A DNA stretch of 64,000 nt from NCBI RefSeq assembly GCF_020216025.1, contig NZ_JAIWNC010000001.1:372001-436000 (forward strand), read 5' to 3'. This DNA is from Jidongwangia harbinensis (GTDB taxonomy: Bacteria > Actinomycetota > Actinomycetes > Mycobacteriales > Micromonosporaceae). Below the pieces are notes generated by a model. The model saw only the letters and a list, made by a program, of their open reading frames with translations. It ran no database searches and had not been told where the DNA came from. Positions within the stretch are counted from its first letter, which is position 1. Every line of letters begins with the position of its first letter. Both the position numbers and the translations under genes were made by a program. This document shows positions 16,304-25,030 of this stretch, piece after piece.

Positions 16304-16517
16304 ATGGCCGAACCGTGCTTGCGCCGTCGACCGCGCGTCACCGTCCTGGTCTGCCTGCTGCTCGCCCTCGCCGCGGCGCTGGTCGTCGCCTGGGTGCAGG
16401 CCGCCCGTTCGCAGCGGAGAACGGAGTGGGACACCGAGGCCCGCGCGTGGTGGCCGGAAACCCGCGGAACTCAGCGCCACCCGGCTGCCTCCGGTTCTGC
16501 GGACGACCACCGCCTGA
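16304..16517 (+). pseudogene. Small membrane protein, frame probably broken near 16450
   Basis: From ATG 16304 an Arg-rich start is followed by a clear transmembrane helix (VLVCLLLALAAALVVAWVQA) and a juxtamembrane segment to EARAWWP. Beyond that, this frame becomes Arg/Pro-rich and has no stop before the kinase start. The neighbouring frame instead reads KPAELSATRLPPVLRTTTA then stop at 16517, which looks like a natural ending. A one-base insertion near TGGTGGCCGG would explain it. Either decay or a sequence error. Confidence 0.35.
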
Positions 16518-16588
16518 GCCACCGGCCGCGGAGCCGGGCACGCCCGCCGTGCAGGCCTGATGCCCTGCTTCCCGGAAATGGAGACGTC

Positions 16589-17469
16589 ATGAGCGTGCCC
16601 CTCCCCGCCCGGTGTGCCACGCTGCCCCGACGGCACGACCCGTGGTCCCGGCGCGGTGACGGGCGGATCGTCGACGGCAACCGCCTGTTGTCCGCGATCG
16701 GGAGAGGCGGGACGCGACGGTCTTTCTGGCGACGCCACTCGCCGGCGGTCCTCCGGTCGCGGTGAAGATGTTCCGCCGCGGTACGGCCGTCGCCTGCCGG
16801 CGTGAGTTCGCCATCGCCTCGGCCGTGGATGTGACCCGTACGGCCGCCCCGATCACGCACGGTGTCACCGCGACCGGCTCCTATCTGGCCACCGCGTACC
16901 TGCAGGGTTACCAGAGCGGGGCGGGGCTGATGGGCGAGACGATGTCGGTCGCCTCGCTGCTGAGGTTCGGTGGCGAGCTGGCCGGTACGCTCGCGTCCAT
17001 CCACGACAGCGGAGTCGTGCACGGCGACGTCAAACCGGCCAACCTGCTGATCGGCGGCGATGACGTCCGGGCCATCGACTTCGGCATCTCGCAGTACGTC
17101 GGGGAACGCCCCGCCGGTGACGGATGCGTGCGGTGCAGCCGCGGCTGGGCCGCTCCGGAGCAGCTGCGCGGCGAGCCGCTGGCGCCGAGCGCGGACGTCT
17201 TCGCCTGGGGCAGCCTGATCGCCTACCTGGCCACCGGCGTCCACCCGTTCGCCGCCCGGCACGACGCGGAGTGGATCCGGCGTGTCGGCTCGGGGCGGCC
17301 GAACCTCGCCGGGCTGCACCGCGCCGTCGGCGCGACGGTACGCGCGGCGCTGGCCCACGATCCGCGCGACCGTCCGAGCGCGCACGAGCTGGCCGCGATC
17401 TGCCGCTCGGCGACCAGGTGGATGCCGCCGTTCCGGCCACCGGCTGACCCGGCCATCCGCCGCGGGTGA
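16589..17469 (+). pseudogene. Hanks-type Ser/Thr protein kinase with a frameshift in the glycine loop
   Basis: Kinase domain of about 290 residues split over two frames. Frame one runs from ATG 16589 (GGAG upstream) to NRLLSAIGRGG; frame two continues as DATVFLATPLAGGPPVAVKM with the ATP-binding Lys, then HGDVKPANLL (catalytic Asp and Asn), DFGIS (metal Asp) and a WAAPEQL activation-segment end. The join falls at GGG 16709-16711, where one extra G would restore GRGGDAT. No transmembrane segment or PASTA domain follows. It could be a recent mutation, a homopolymer error or a natural shift. Confidence 0.7.
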
Positions 17470-17503
17470 CGCGGGTGCCGGTCCCGGCGCCGATGCTCGA
17501 GGC

Positions 17504-18229
17504 GTGACAGCCGAGCCGTCGAATCGCTGGGTGTCGCCGGCGACGGCGGTGGTCGCGACGGTGGGCTGGCTGGCCGCGACCCTGGCTGCCGCGCGCTTCG
17601 GACCGCCGGGAACGATGCTCCTGGCCGGGCCGCTGGGCGCGCTGCTCCTGCTTCTGCTGGCACGCGCGGCGGGGCTCAGCGCCGACGAGGTGGGCCTGGG
17701 CCGGCGGTCGATGCGGCGCGGCGCGGCGTACGGGCTGTGCGGTCTGGTCGCGGTGGCCGTGGTCTACCTGCTGGCCGCGTGGCTGCCCGTCACCCGGTCC
17801 GCGTTCCTCGACGAGCGGTACCGCACGGATCTGGGCGCGGCATTGCGCACCGCGCTCGTGGTGATCCCCCTCGGCACCGTGCTGTTCGAGGAGGTCGCGT
17901 TCCGGGGCGTGCTGTGGGGGCTGGTGTGCGCGGGAGGGGGCCGTACCCGGGCCACGCTCCTGTCGTCGGGGGTCTTCGGCCTCTGGCACGTCCTGCCGTC
18001 GCTGCGCCTCAACCGGGTCAATCCGGCGGTGACCGGCCTGGTCGGTCCCGGTCCGGCCGGGCAGATCCTCACCGTCGCCGGGGCGGTGGTGTTCACCGCG
18101 GCGGCCGGGGTGCTGCTGTGTGAGCTGCGCCGGCGCAGCGGCAGCCTGCTGGCCCCGATCGGTCTGCACTGGGCGGTGAACGGACTCGGTGTCCTGGTCG
18201 CCGCCGGCATCGCGAGGTGGAACGCATGA
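17504..18229 (+). CDS. CPBP-family intramembrane metalloprotease
   Basis: Polytopic membrane protein of 241 residues, GTG start at 17504 (the longer frame is an antisense-like Arg-rich extension). The family motifs are present: FEEVAFRG (EExxxR), FGLWH and HWAVN, giving the glutamates and histidines of the intramembrane active site. About six hydrophobic helices. CPBP/Abi proteins cleave prenylated or membrane peptides, or serve in bacteriocin self-immunity; the substrate here is unknown. Its stop overlaps the ATG at 18226 of the next gene's longest start. Confidence 0.9.
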   Translation: MTAEPSNRWVSPATAVVATVGWLAATLAAARFGPPGTMLLAGPLGALLLLLLARAAGLSADEVGLGRRSMRRGAAYGLCGLVAVAVVYLLAAWLPVTRSAFLDERYRTDLGAALRTALVVIPLGTVLFEEVAFRGVLWGLVCAGGGRTRATLLSSGVFGLWHVLPSLRLNRVNPAVTGLVGPGPAGQILTVAGAVVFTAAAGVLLCELRRRSGSLLAPIGLHWAVNGLGVLVAAGIARWNA

Positions 18230-18255
18230 CGGCCGACAGAGAAGGTGGCACGCCG

Positions 18256-19968
18256 ATGACTATCGCGACGTCCGCGGCGCAGGCGCCGCCGGAACCGGAT
18301 CAGCCGAAACCGCCGTCGCACGGCCGGTGGTGGCGGCTGGTGCACCGGTGGCATTACGACTTCGTCGGGCTGCTGGGCGCGGTGATCTGCTTCTGCCTGT
18401 CGCTGACCCCGTCGCTGCTGCCCCGCGGTCCCGGGTTGCAGGCGGTGGTGGGCGGCATCTCGGCGGCGATCGGGTACGGGCTCGGCGTGCTGGTGGTCTG
18501 GCTGGCCGGGAAGCTGAGCAACCGCCCGGTTCGCCGGCCCGGCCGGACCGCCTGGCGGGTCCTGGCGCTCATGGCGGTGGTGGCGGTGCTGGTCCTGCTC
18601 TATCTGGGCGCCGGTTGGCAGCGGGAGATCCACCGGTTGACGGGCCTCGACGAGCCGGCTCGTCCCCGGTATCTGCTCGTCCTGCCGCTCGCCGTCCTCG
18701 TCGCGGTCGGCCTGATCGGCCTGTTCCGCCTGCTGCGCCGCGCGGCCCGCGCCGTCGGCCGGCTGCTGGGGCGGGTGGTGCCGGCGCCGACCGCGCGGGT
18801 GCTCGCCGGCCTGTCGGTGTTCGTCCTGGCGCTGGGCGTGCTGAACGGCGTGGTTCTGGACGGATTCTTCGCCGTCACGGACAACAGCTTCAAGGCGATC
18901 AACTCCGAGACCGAGCCCGACGTGTCACCGACGCAGGATGCGCTGCGCTCGGGCGGCCCGGGCTCGCTGGTGTCCTGGGCGTCGCTGGGCAAGCAGGGCC
19001 GCAACTTCGTCACCGGCGGGCCCAGCGTCGAGCAGCTGCGCCGGTTCGGCGGCCTCGGTGTCAAGCGGTCGATCCGGGTCTACGCCGGACTGGACTCGGC
19101 GCCGACCTCGCGGGAACGGGCCGCGCTGGCGGTGGCCGAGCTGCGGCGTACCGGCGCCTTCGACCGCGAGGTGCTCGTCGTCATCACCACGACCGGTACC
19201 GGCTGGGTGGACCAGGACGGCGTCGACCCGCTGGAGTACATGTACCGCGGCGACTCGGCCATGGTCGGCATGCAGTACTCGTACCTGCCGAGCTGGTTGT
19301 CCTTCCTGGTCGACAAGGAACGCGCCCGGCAGGCCGGCCGGGATCTGTTCAACGCCGTGTACGGGGACTGGTCGAAGCTGCCGGCGGCCCGGCGGCCCAG
19401 GCTGCTGCTGTTCGGCGAGAGTCTGGGTTCCTTCGGCGCGGAGTCGGCGTTCAGCGGCGCCGACGACATCCGTAACCGGGTCGACGGCATGCTGCTGGTG
19501 GGTCCGCCCAACCGTAACGAGCTGTGGCGTCAGTTCGTCGCCGGCCGCGACCCGGGCAGCACCGAGATCCTGCCCAGCTACGAGAACGGCGCCACCATCC
19601 GCTTCGCCCGTGATCCGGCCGTCGACCTGGACGGTCCGGCGCCGGGGTGGGCGACGCCGCGGGTGGCGTACCTGCAGCACCCGTCGGACCCGATCGTGTG
19701 GTGGAGTCCGCGGCTGATGCTCAGCCGGCCGGACTGGCTGCGCGAGCCGCGCGGGGCCGACGTGTCGACCGGCGTCCGGTGGTACCCGTTCGTGACGTTC
19801 TGGCAGGTGACCGCGGACATGGCGTTCTCCACCGGGGTTCCGGCCGGGCACGGGCACAGCTACGGCGCCGAACCGGTGGCGGCCTGGGCGGAGATCGCGC
19901 CGCCGGACGGCTGGACCCCGCAGCGGACCGCGGAGCTGACCGGCCTGATCGCGACCCGGGACGACTGA
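18256..19968 (+). CDS. Membrane-anchored alpha/beta-hydrolase (DUF2319-type)
   Basis: 570 residues from ATG 18256 (GAAGGTGG upstream); starts at 18217 or 18226 would overlap the CPBP gene and imply coupling. About four N-terminal transmembrane helices (to about 18870) precede a large extracytoplasmic or membrane-bound hydrolase domain with nucleophile elbow GESLGSFG and a late HGHSYG. This two-part layout matches the Abhydrolase_9 N and C families of actinobacteria. Enzymatic substrate unknown, presumably a lipid or cell-envelope ester. Confidence 0.85.
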   Translation: MTIATSAAQAPPEPDQPKPPSHGRWWRLVHRWHYDFVGLLGAVICFCLSLTPSLLPRGPGLQAVVGGISAAIGYGLGVLVVWLAGKLSNRPVRRPGRTAWRVLALMAVVAVLVLLYLGAGWQREIHRLTGLDEPARPRYLLVLPLAVLVAVGLIGLFRLLRRAARAVGRLLGRVVPAPTARVLAGLSVFVLALGVLNGVVLDGFFAVTDNSFKAINSETEPDVSPTQDALRSGGPGSLVSWASLGKQGRNFVTGGPSVEQLRRFGGLGVKRSIRVYAGLDSAPTSRERAALAVAELRRTGAFDREVLVVITTTGTGWVDQDGVDPLEYMYRGDSAMVGMQYSYLPSWLSFLVDKERARQAGRDLFNAVYGDWSKLPAARRPRLLLFGESLGSFGAESAFSGADDIRNRVDGMLLVGPPNRNELWRQFVAGRDPGSTEILPSYENGATIRFARDPAVDLDGPAPGWATPRVAYLQHPSDPIVWWSPRLMLSRPDWLREPRGADVSTGVRWYPFVTFWQVTADMAFSTGVPAGHGHSYGAEPVAAWAEIAPPDGWTPQRTAELTGLIATRDD

Positions 19969-20016
19969 GCCGGACATCGGTGCGCTCTACCGCGACCTGC
20001 GGACGCTGCGGGAGAG

Positions 20017-20442
20017 TCAGCCGAACGGCGGCCGGGTGTCGATCTCCATCCAGCGCTCGGGGTGTCCGACCGGCACGAATCCGGCCTTCGCGTACACCCC
20101 GTGCGCGTCGAGCGTGGCCAGCAGAACACGCTTGATGCCGTGGCGCTCGGCCCACTCGACGCTCCAGGCGGCGAGCACGGTGCCGAGGCCGCGGCCACGG
20201 AAGTCGGGATCGACGTACACGTCACAGAGCCAGATGAACGTCGCCCGGTCGGACACGATGCGCGCCACCGCGACCTGCCGCCCGTCGGGGGCGTAGAGGC
20301 CGGCCGGGACCGAATGGGCGAACGAACGCTCGACCACCTCACGCGTGCGGCCCTTGGCCCAGTAGGCATCGGTGGTGATCCACCGTACGACGCGGTCCAG
20401 GTCGAGATCAGCCGGGTCTTCGCTCAGCCGGTAGTCGCTCAC
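20017..20442 (-). CDS. GNAT-family N-acetyltransferase
   Basis: About 141 residues from GTG 20442. The acetyl-CoA site is DVYVDPDFRGRGLGTVLAAW (motif A, Q/RxxGxG/A as RGRGLG), followed by LLATLDAHGVYAKAGF, the typical motif B. Size matches single-domain GNATs that acetylate small molecules or protein N-termini. Convergent with the hydrolase gene at 18256. Substrate unknown. Confidence 0.9.
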   Translation of the reverse strand: MSDYRLSEDPADLDLDRVVRWITTDAYWAKGRTREVVERSFAHSVPAGLYAPDGRQVAVARIVSDRATFIWLCDVYVDPDFRGRGLGTVLAAWSVEWAERHGIKRVLLATLDAHGVYAKAGFVPVGHPERWMEIDTRPPFG

Positions 20443-20520
20443 GCCACCACTCTGCCGAGCCGGGAAGTGATCATGCAATACCCCACCGCGGAGACGACCG
20501 CGGCCGTCGCCGGACCGCCG

Positions 20521-21396
20521 TCAGACCCGGAGGTAGAAGCGCAGGGTGAACCAGGCGGTGATGCCGCTCACGCCCGCGCCGACGGCCGCCAGCAGCGGCA
20601 GCATCAGCCACATGTTGCCCTCCGGAATGGGGGTGAGCACGGTGGTCAGGGCGCCGGACGGGCCGCCGAAGAGAACGCTGCGGCCGGCGTACAGGGCGGC
20701 GAAGGCGACGATCGAGCCGATGACGCCGGCGGCCATGGCCTCCAGGACGAACGGCGCCTGGACGAACCAGTTGGACGCACCGACCAGCTTCATGACCGCC
20801 ACCTCCCGGCGCTTGCTGTACGCCGCCACCTGAATGGTGTTGGCCACCAGCAGCAGCGCCGCGACCGCCATCGTCACGGCGATGACGAGGGCGAGCTTCT
20901 GGACCGAGCCGAAGATGGCGAACACCTTCGACAGGAGCTCCCGCTGGTCGACGATCGTCCCGATGCCGGACTGGTCCTTCAGCTGGGCGGCGAGTTTGTC
21001 GTAGGTCTCGGGGTCCTTGAGCTTCACCCGGAAGGACTCGGGCAGGGCGCCCGGCCGGACCGCGGTGACGAGAACCGGCGAGTCGCTCCAGATCCGCTGG
21101 AACCTGGCGTACGCCTGCTCCCGGTTCTCGTAGGTGAGGCTCTTCACCAGCGGGTTGCGCTGAAGTGCCGCCTGGAGACTGGTCCGCTGGGCATCGGTGA
21201 CGTCGTCTCGCAGGAAGACCGAGACCTCGATCCGGCCGTAGTGGACGTCCTTCATCTCGTCGACCTGCAGGTACAGCAGCACGCTGGCGCCGAGCATGGT
21301 CAGCGACACGGTCAGGGTGATGATCATGGCGATGGTCATGGTGACGTTTCGCCACAGGCCGACCAGAACCTCGTTGAGGACATACTTGAGGCGCAT
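20521..21396 (-). CDS. ftsX: Cell division ABC transporter permease FtsX
   Basis: 291-residue membrane protein with the FtsX layout: an N-terminal transmembrane helix (TMTIAMIITLTVSLTMLGAS), a periplasmic domain of about 120 residues, then three C-terminal helices. Actinobacterial FtsX is usually about 300 residues. With FtsE it transmits ATP hydrolysis to extracytoplasmic cell-wall hydrolases of the RipC/NlpC-P60 kind. ATG 21396; the gene begins 57 bp after ftsE ends, same operon. Confidence 0.95.
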   Translation of the reverse strand: MRLKYVLNEVLVGLWRNVTMTIAMIITLTVSLTMLGASVLLYLQVDEMKDVHYGRIEVSVFLRDDVTDAQRTSLQAALQRNPLVKSLTYENREQAYARFQRIWSDSPVLVTAVRPGALPESFRVKLKDPETYDKLAAQLKDQSGIGTIVDQRELLSKVFAIFGSVQKLALVIAVTMAVAALLLVANTIQVAAYSKRREVAVMKLVGASNWFVQAPFVLEAMAAGVIGSIVAFAALYAGRSVLFGGPSGALTTVLTPIPEGNMWLMLPLLAAVGAGVSGITAWFTLRFYLRV

Positions 21397-21453
21397 GGGG
21401 TGGTCCCTTCCGGATCTCCGCGTCGAGAACCAGACGACGGGGCAGGGGGCGGT

Positions 21454-22134
21454 CTAGCCGTACACGCCGCGGGCCTGGTCACGGACGATCCGTCCGCTCT
21501 CGATCTCGATGACCCGGCGGCGCATCTGGTTGACGATGTTGGAGTCGTGGGTGACCATCACGACGGTGGTGCCGGTGCGGTTGATCCGGTCCAGCAGTCG
21601 CATGATCTCGATGGAGGTGTCGGGGTCGAGGTTTCCGGTCGGCTCGTCGGCCAGCAGGATCAGCGGCCGGTTCACGAACGCCCGGGCCACCGCGACCCGC
21701 TGCTGCTCACCGCCGGACAGCTCATGCGGGTAGCGGTGCTCCTTGCCACCCAGGCCGACCAGCTCCAGCACCTCGGGGACCACCCGCCGGGCGACCGCCT
21801 TGGTCTTGCCGATCACCTCGAGGGCGAAGGCCACGTTCTCGTACGCGGTGCGGTTGGGCAGCAGCCGGAAATCCTGGAACACACAGCCGATGGAGCGCCG
21901 GAAGTGCGGGATCCGCCACGGGCGCATCGTGGTCACGTCCTTGGCATTGACCACGACCCGGCCGCTGGTCGGCTGCACCTCGTGCAGCAGGAGCTTGATG
22001 AACGTCGACTTCCCGGAACCCGAGGGCCCGATGAAGAAGACGAACTCACCCTTCTCGATCCCGACAGTGACCGCGTCCAGCGACGGCCGGGACGCCTTCG
22101 GGTACGTCTTCGTCACGTTTTCGAGCGCGATCAC
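21454..22134 (-). CDS. ftsE: Cell division ATP-binding protein FtsE
   Basis: 226-residue ABC ATPase, the normal FtsE length. Walker A is GPSGSGKST, the Q-loop lies in CVFQDFRLL, the signature is LSGGEQQRV, and Walker B is [15 protein letters not shown] 22134 with AAGGAG upstream; the longer frame adds a Pro/Arg tail without family similarity. First gene of the ftsEX operon. I do not see smpB or prfB, its usual companions, inside the window. Confidence 0.95.
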   Translation of the reverse strand: MIALENVTKTYPKASRPSLDAVTVGIEKGEFVFFIGPSGSGKSTFIKLLLHEVQPTSGRVVVNAKDVTTMRPWRIPHFRRSIGCVFQDFRLLPNRTAYENVAFALEVIGKTKAVARRVVPEVLELVGLGGKEHRYPHELSGGEQQRVAVARAFVNRPLILLADEPTGNLDPDTSIEIMRLLDRINRTGTTVVMVTHDSNIVNQMRRRVIEIESGRIVRDQARGVYG

Positions 22135-22222
22135 GGCAGCAAGGTCTCCTTCGGGAACGCGAACCGCACCGGGCGGGCCGCGGAACGCACGTCGCACGGA
22201 CGTGTCGGGTCGGGTGTGCCGA

Positions 22223-22609
22223 TCAGGCCGTGCTGTCCAGGGCCTGCCGGACGGCTGCGAGGATGGCGGGCCGTTCGGCGCCGGACGCCCGGGCGCGACG
22301 GACGAAGTCCTCGGCCGCACGCGCCAGCGACGACGGCTCCTCCCGCAGCGCCGGCGCCGGGACGTCGGTCACCCGGGTGCCGCGACCCCGTCGCGACTCC
22401 ACGAGGCCGGCGGCCTCCAGCTCCCGATAGGTACGCGCCACCGTCCCGACCGCCAGCCCCAGGTCGCCGGCCAGTTGACGCAACGGGGGCAGTCGCTGAC
22501 CGCCGGCCACGACGCCGTCGCGGATGAGTGCCGCGAGTTGCCGGCGCAGCTGCTCGTAGGGCGGTGTCGGATCAGCCGACTCCACCACCAGGGTCGGCAG
22601 TTCGGTCAC
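22223..22609 (-). CDS. GntR-family regulator, YtrA subfamily
   Basis: 128 residues: an N-terminal winged helix ([56 protein letters not shown]) and only a short helical C-terminal region, the YtrA-type layout. GTG 22609 overlaps the stop of the membrane protein gene upstream (GTGA). YtrA-type regulators usually repress their own operon and bind long palindromes; the palindrome at 23554 in front of this operon is the likely target. Confidence 0.85.
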   Translation of the reverse strand: MTELPTLVVESADPTPPYEQLRRQLAALIRDGVVAGGQRLPPLRQLAGDLGLAVGTVARTYRELEAAGLVESRRGRGTRVTDVPAPALREEPSSLARAAEDFVRRARASGAERPAILAAVRQALDSTA

Positions 22610-23568
22610 GCCGGCCTCCGGTCCGCCGACCGGGTCGACGGCAACAACAGGAAGCCGCCGCACCACGCCGTCGCCAGGAAGGCCACGACGAACAGTCCCG
22701 ACAGCACCGGACTCGTCAATGCCCCCAGCGGCTCACCACAGCCGGCGCCGGAGGCGCTCATCGCCGTGCCCGCCGTCGCCGCGACGCCCATGACGGGGGT
22801 GAGCACGAGAACGCCGGCCGCCGCCGTGACCACCTCGGCAGAGCGCCGCCGCGAGACGTCGTCGACGCCCACGACATCGGTCAACCGTGGCCGGCGCACC
22901 ACCCGGCGGAGCACCAGGCCGGCCAGCACCAGTCCGACGACGACGACGGAGAGGACCGGAACGGTGTAGTGGGTGCCGGGCCACGGCCCGGAGGTGTACG
23001 TCGCCTCCCCCACGACACACACGATGTCCCGGTCCGTGGCGCTCCAGCCCCCCGAGACCCCCGTGGTCGTCGCGGTCGCCAGCGCGCACAGGGCCGTCGC
23101 GGCGACGCACACCAGCGCACCGAGCGGACGCGGCACATAGTCGAGAACCCGCCGGACCCGCAGCTCCGCACGGCGCACCGGCCCGGTCGGTGCCGGCACG
23201 GCCAGTTCCCCCGCCAGCGTCCCGACCAGCACGCCGAGGCCGAACACGGGCCAGGCGAGCATCGCACCCCGTGCCGACTCCCCCGTCGCGACCGCCACGA
23301 CGGCGCCGACCGCACCGACCGCCATGCCCGCCCACCGCCACCGCACCGCTCGAACCGTTGCGCCGCTCCCGGAGGCGGGCCACGGCAGCCGGCGAGGACG
23401 CGGCACGTCGCCGTCCTCGGCCCAGGCGAACTCGCCGACCGGAGCCGGCGCGCGCGACGGCCACAACCACCGGATCAGGACCAGGCCGACGGTGGCCAGA
23501 GCCAGGAAGAGCGAGACCGCCGACGCGACCCAGGGCACAACCCACACGGCAACCCCCTCTTGTGTCAT
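22606..23568 (-). CDS. Polytopic membrane protein in the YtrA-regulated operon
   Basis: 320 residues with about seven to eight hydrophobic segments and no catalytic motif. It resembles the DUF1648-type membrane proteins often paired with YtrA-like regulators. ATG 23568 lies inside the operator palindrome; since the -10 box TATCAA ends 4 bases upstream, the mRNA could be leaderless. GTG 23547 with AGAGGGGG before it is the alternative. Coupled by a 4-bp overlap to the GntR gene. Confidence 0.75.
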   Translation of the reverse strand: MTQEGVAVWVVPWVASAVSLFLALATVGLVLIRWLWPSRAPAPVGEFAWAEDGDVPRPRRLPWPASGSGATVRAVRWRWAGMAVGAVGAVVAVATGESARGAMLAWPVFGLGVLVGTLAGELAVPAPTGPVRRAELRVRRVLDYVPRPLGALVCVAATALCALATATTTGVSGGWSATDRDIVCVVGEATYTSGPWPGTHYTVPVLSVVVVGLVLAGLVLRRVVRRPRLTDVVGVDDVSRRRSAEVVTAAAGVLVLTPVMGVAATAGTAMSASGAGCGEPLGALTSPVLSGLFVVAFLATAWCGGFLLLPSTRSADRRPA

Positions 23569-23600
23569 GTACTTGATACAAGAGGGGCCGCAATGTGTCA
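23554..23600 (-). promoter_or_regulatory. YtrA/GntR operator and promoter of the membrane protein-gntR operon
   Basis: A 34-bp palindrome (23554-23587) with arms CCCCTCTTGT and ACAAGAGGGG and an inner TCA-GTAC-TGA core; only positions near the core break symmetry. On the minus strand TTGACA lies 17 bp before TATCAA, so the operator covers -10, the start point and the first codons. Autorepression by the GntR product is inferred. Confidence 0.7.
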
Positions 23601-23794
23601 ACACAAGTGGGCCGCCGCCCGGCTCCCCCATCAGCCGCCACCCACCACGAACGTCGATGCCGGCGACTTTGCTGCGCTTTTCGGATCAGCGACGGCGTCC
23701 CGCGGACGAACGCGCCGGCCACGCGTGGCAGCGGCCCGGCAGATCCGGGCACCATGCGTGCCAAGGGGAGAAAATGCCGCCTGGAGGGAATGAC

Positions 23795-24346
23795 ATGGTC
23801 CCGGACGATGATCTCGGCGCGGCGGATCTGCTGCGCCGGCTGTCCTTGCTGCTGCACGCCACCGCCGCCTCCCCGAGCGACGCCACCGTGCTTCAGCTGG
23901 CCCTGGCCCAGGCCGTCGCGGCGACCGGAGCCGACATCGCGGTCCTCGGCCGGGTGACGGACCAGGACGTCATCGACGTGACGCTGCTCTTCGACACCGG
24001 CGCGACCGTGCATGAGATCGGCGTGCTCGACGTCGATTCGCGGTACCCCCTCACCGACGTGGTCGTCCGCGAGCGGGCGATCTGGCTGGCGTCGCCGCCG
24101 GAGATCCGTCTCGGGTATCCCGACGGAGGCGCGCTGTGGGGATGCGCCTTCGCGGGCGTGCCGTTGATGGCCGGGGGCGTCGCCGTCGGCGCGATCGGCC
24201 TGATCTACGACGCCACCGGGCACTATTTCACCGCCGCGGAGCGGGAGTACCTGAGCGCCGTCGCCGATCTCTGCGCCACCGTTCTCGCGCACCCCCACGC
24301 TCAGACGTGGCCGCCGCGCGAGGTCTCGCCGGTCGCCGACACCTGA
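23795..24346 (+). CDS. GAF-domain protein
   Basis: 183 residues consisting of one GAF-like domain: helix LLRRLSLLLHA, strand core DIAVLGRV and VTLLFDTG, then FAGVPLMAGGVAVGAIGLIY and a closing helix AEREYLSAVADLCATVLA. ATG 23795 has GGAGG 8 bases upstream; ATG 23774 with GGGGAG is also possible. No output domain, so it may be a stand-alone sensor or partner. Ligand unknown. Confidence 0.75.
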   Translation: MVPDDDLGAADLLRRLSLLLHATAASPSDATVLQLALAQAVAATGADIAVLGRVTDQDVIDVTLLFDTGATVHEIGVLDVDSRYPLTDVVVRERAIWLASPPEIRLGYPDGGALWGCAFAGVPLMAGGVAVGAIGLIYDATGHYFTAAEREYLSAVADLCATVLAHPHAQTWPPREVSPVADT

Positions 24347-24388
24347 CGACTCGGCCGGAGGGGTCGCTATCGTTGAGGTGACGTCGCG

Positions 24389-25007
24389 GTGGAAGTCCCG
24401 CACACCACGTCATCCAGCTCGGTCCACTGGCGATCTGTGACGCAGGATACGGCGCCGATGTCACCCTCGGCTACGACAACCCGGACTCGTACAGGTCGGC
24501 ATCCCCTTCTCCGGCCACGTGCAGGCACACCAGGCCGGCAGACTGCTGGTGGGCGCGGGAAACCGGGCGGTGGTCTCCCGGGCCGAGGAGGACGTCGTCA
24601 TCGATCGGTGGTCGACGGACTGCCGGATGGCCGTCGTCAGGATCGACCAGGAGTACCTGGAGAACCAGGTCCGCGCCGTCGAGGCCATCCACGAGCGGCC
24701 CGAGGAGCCGTTCACCGTCCTCGCGCTCGCCCAGCTCGCCGGGGTCAGCGTGCGGACCCTGCAGGCCGGTTTCCGGCGGTACCTCGACTGCACTCCCCTG
24801 GCGTACCTGCGTGCGGTCCGGCTGGCCCGGGCGCACGAGGACCTGCGTGCCGCCGACCCGGGCGTGACCACGGTCAGTCAGGTCGCCTACCGCTGGGGCT
24901 TCGTCCACCTGGGCCGGTTCGCCGCGGACTACCGGACCCGCTACCACACCACGCCGGCCCGTACCCTCAAGTCGGGCACCGCCGACGGCCCGCGCCCGTC
25001 ACCGTGA
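24389..25007 (+). pseudogene. AraC-family regulator, decayed (frameshift plus internal deletion)
   Basis: The C-terminal two-helix-turn-helix AraC domain is intact (from FTVLALAQLAGVSVRTLQAG to the TTPARTL end). Upstream, residues IQLGPLAICDAGYGADVTLG and YDNPDSY of the AraC-binding-like domain are in one frame, and VGIPFSGHVQAHQAGRLL continues in another, so there is a frameshift near 24491. Between DCRMAVVRI and the HTH only about 20 residues remain where relatives have about 120. Regulator function is therefore doubtful. Confidence 0.7.
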
Positions 25008-25030
25008 CCCTCGCGCGAATCCCGCAACCG

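Noticed and set aside
10213..16434. A 2073-codon open frame on the minus strand across the toxin gene
   Set aside because: It is antisense to the ALF-repeat protein, is Arg/Gly/Leu-rich without domains, and runs through the convergent methyltransferase region. High GC makes such empty frames common.
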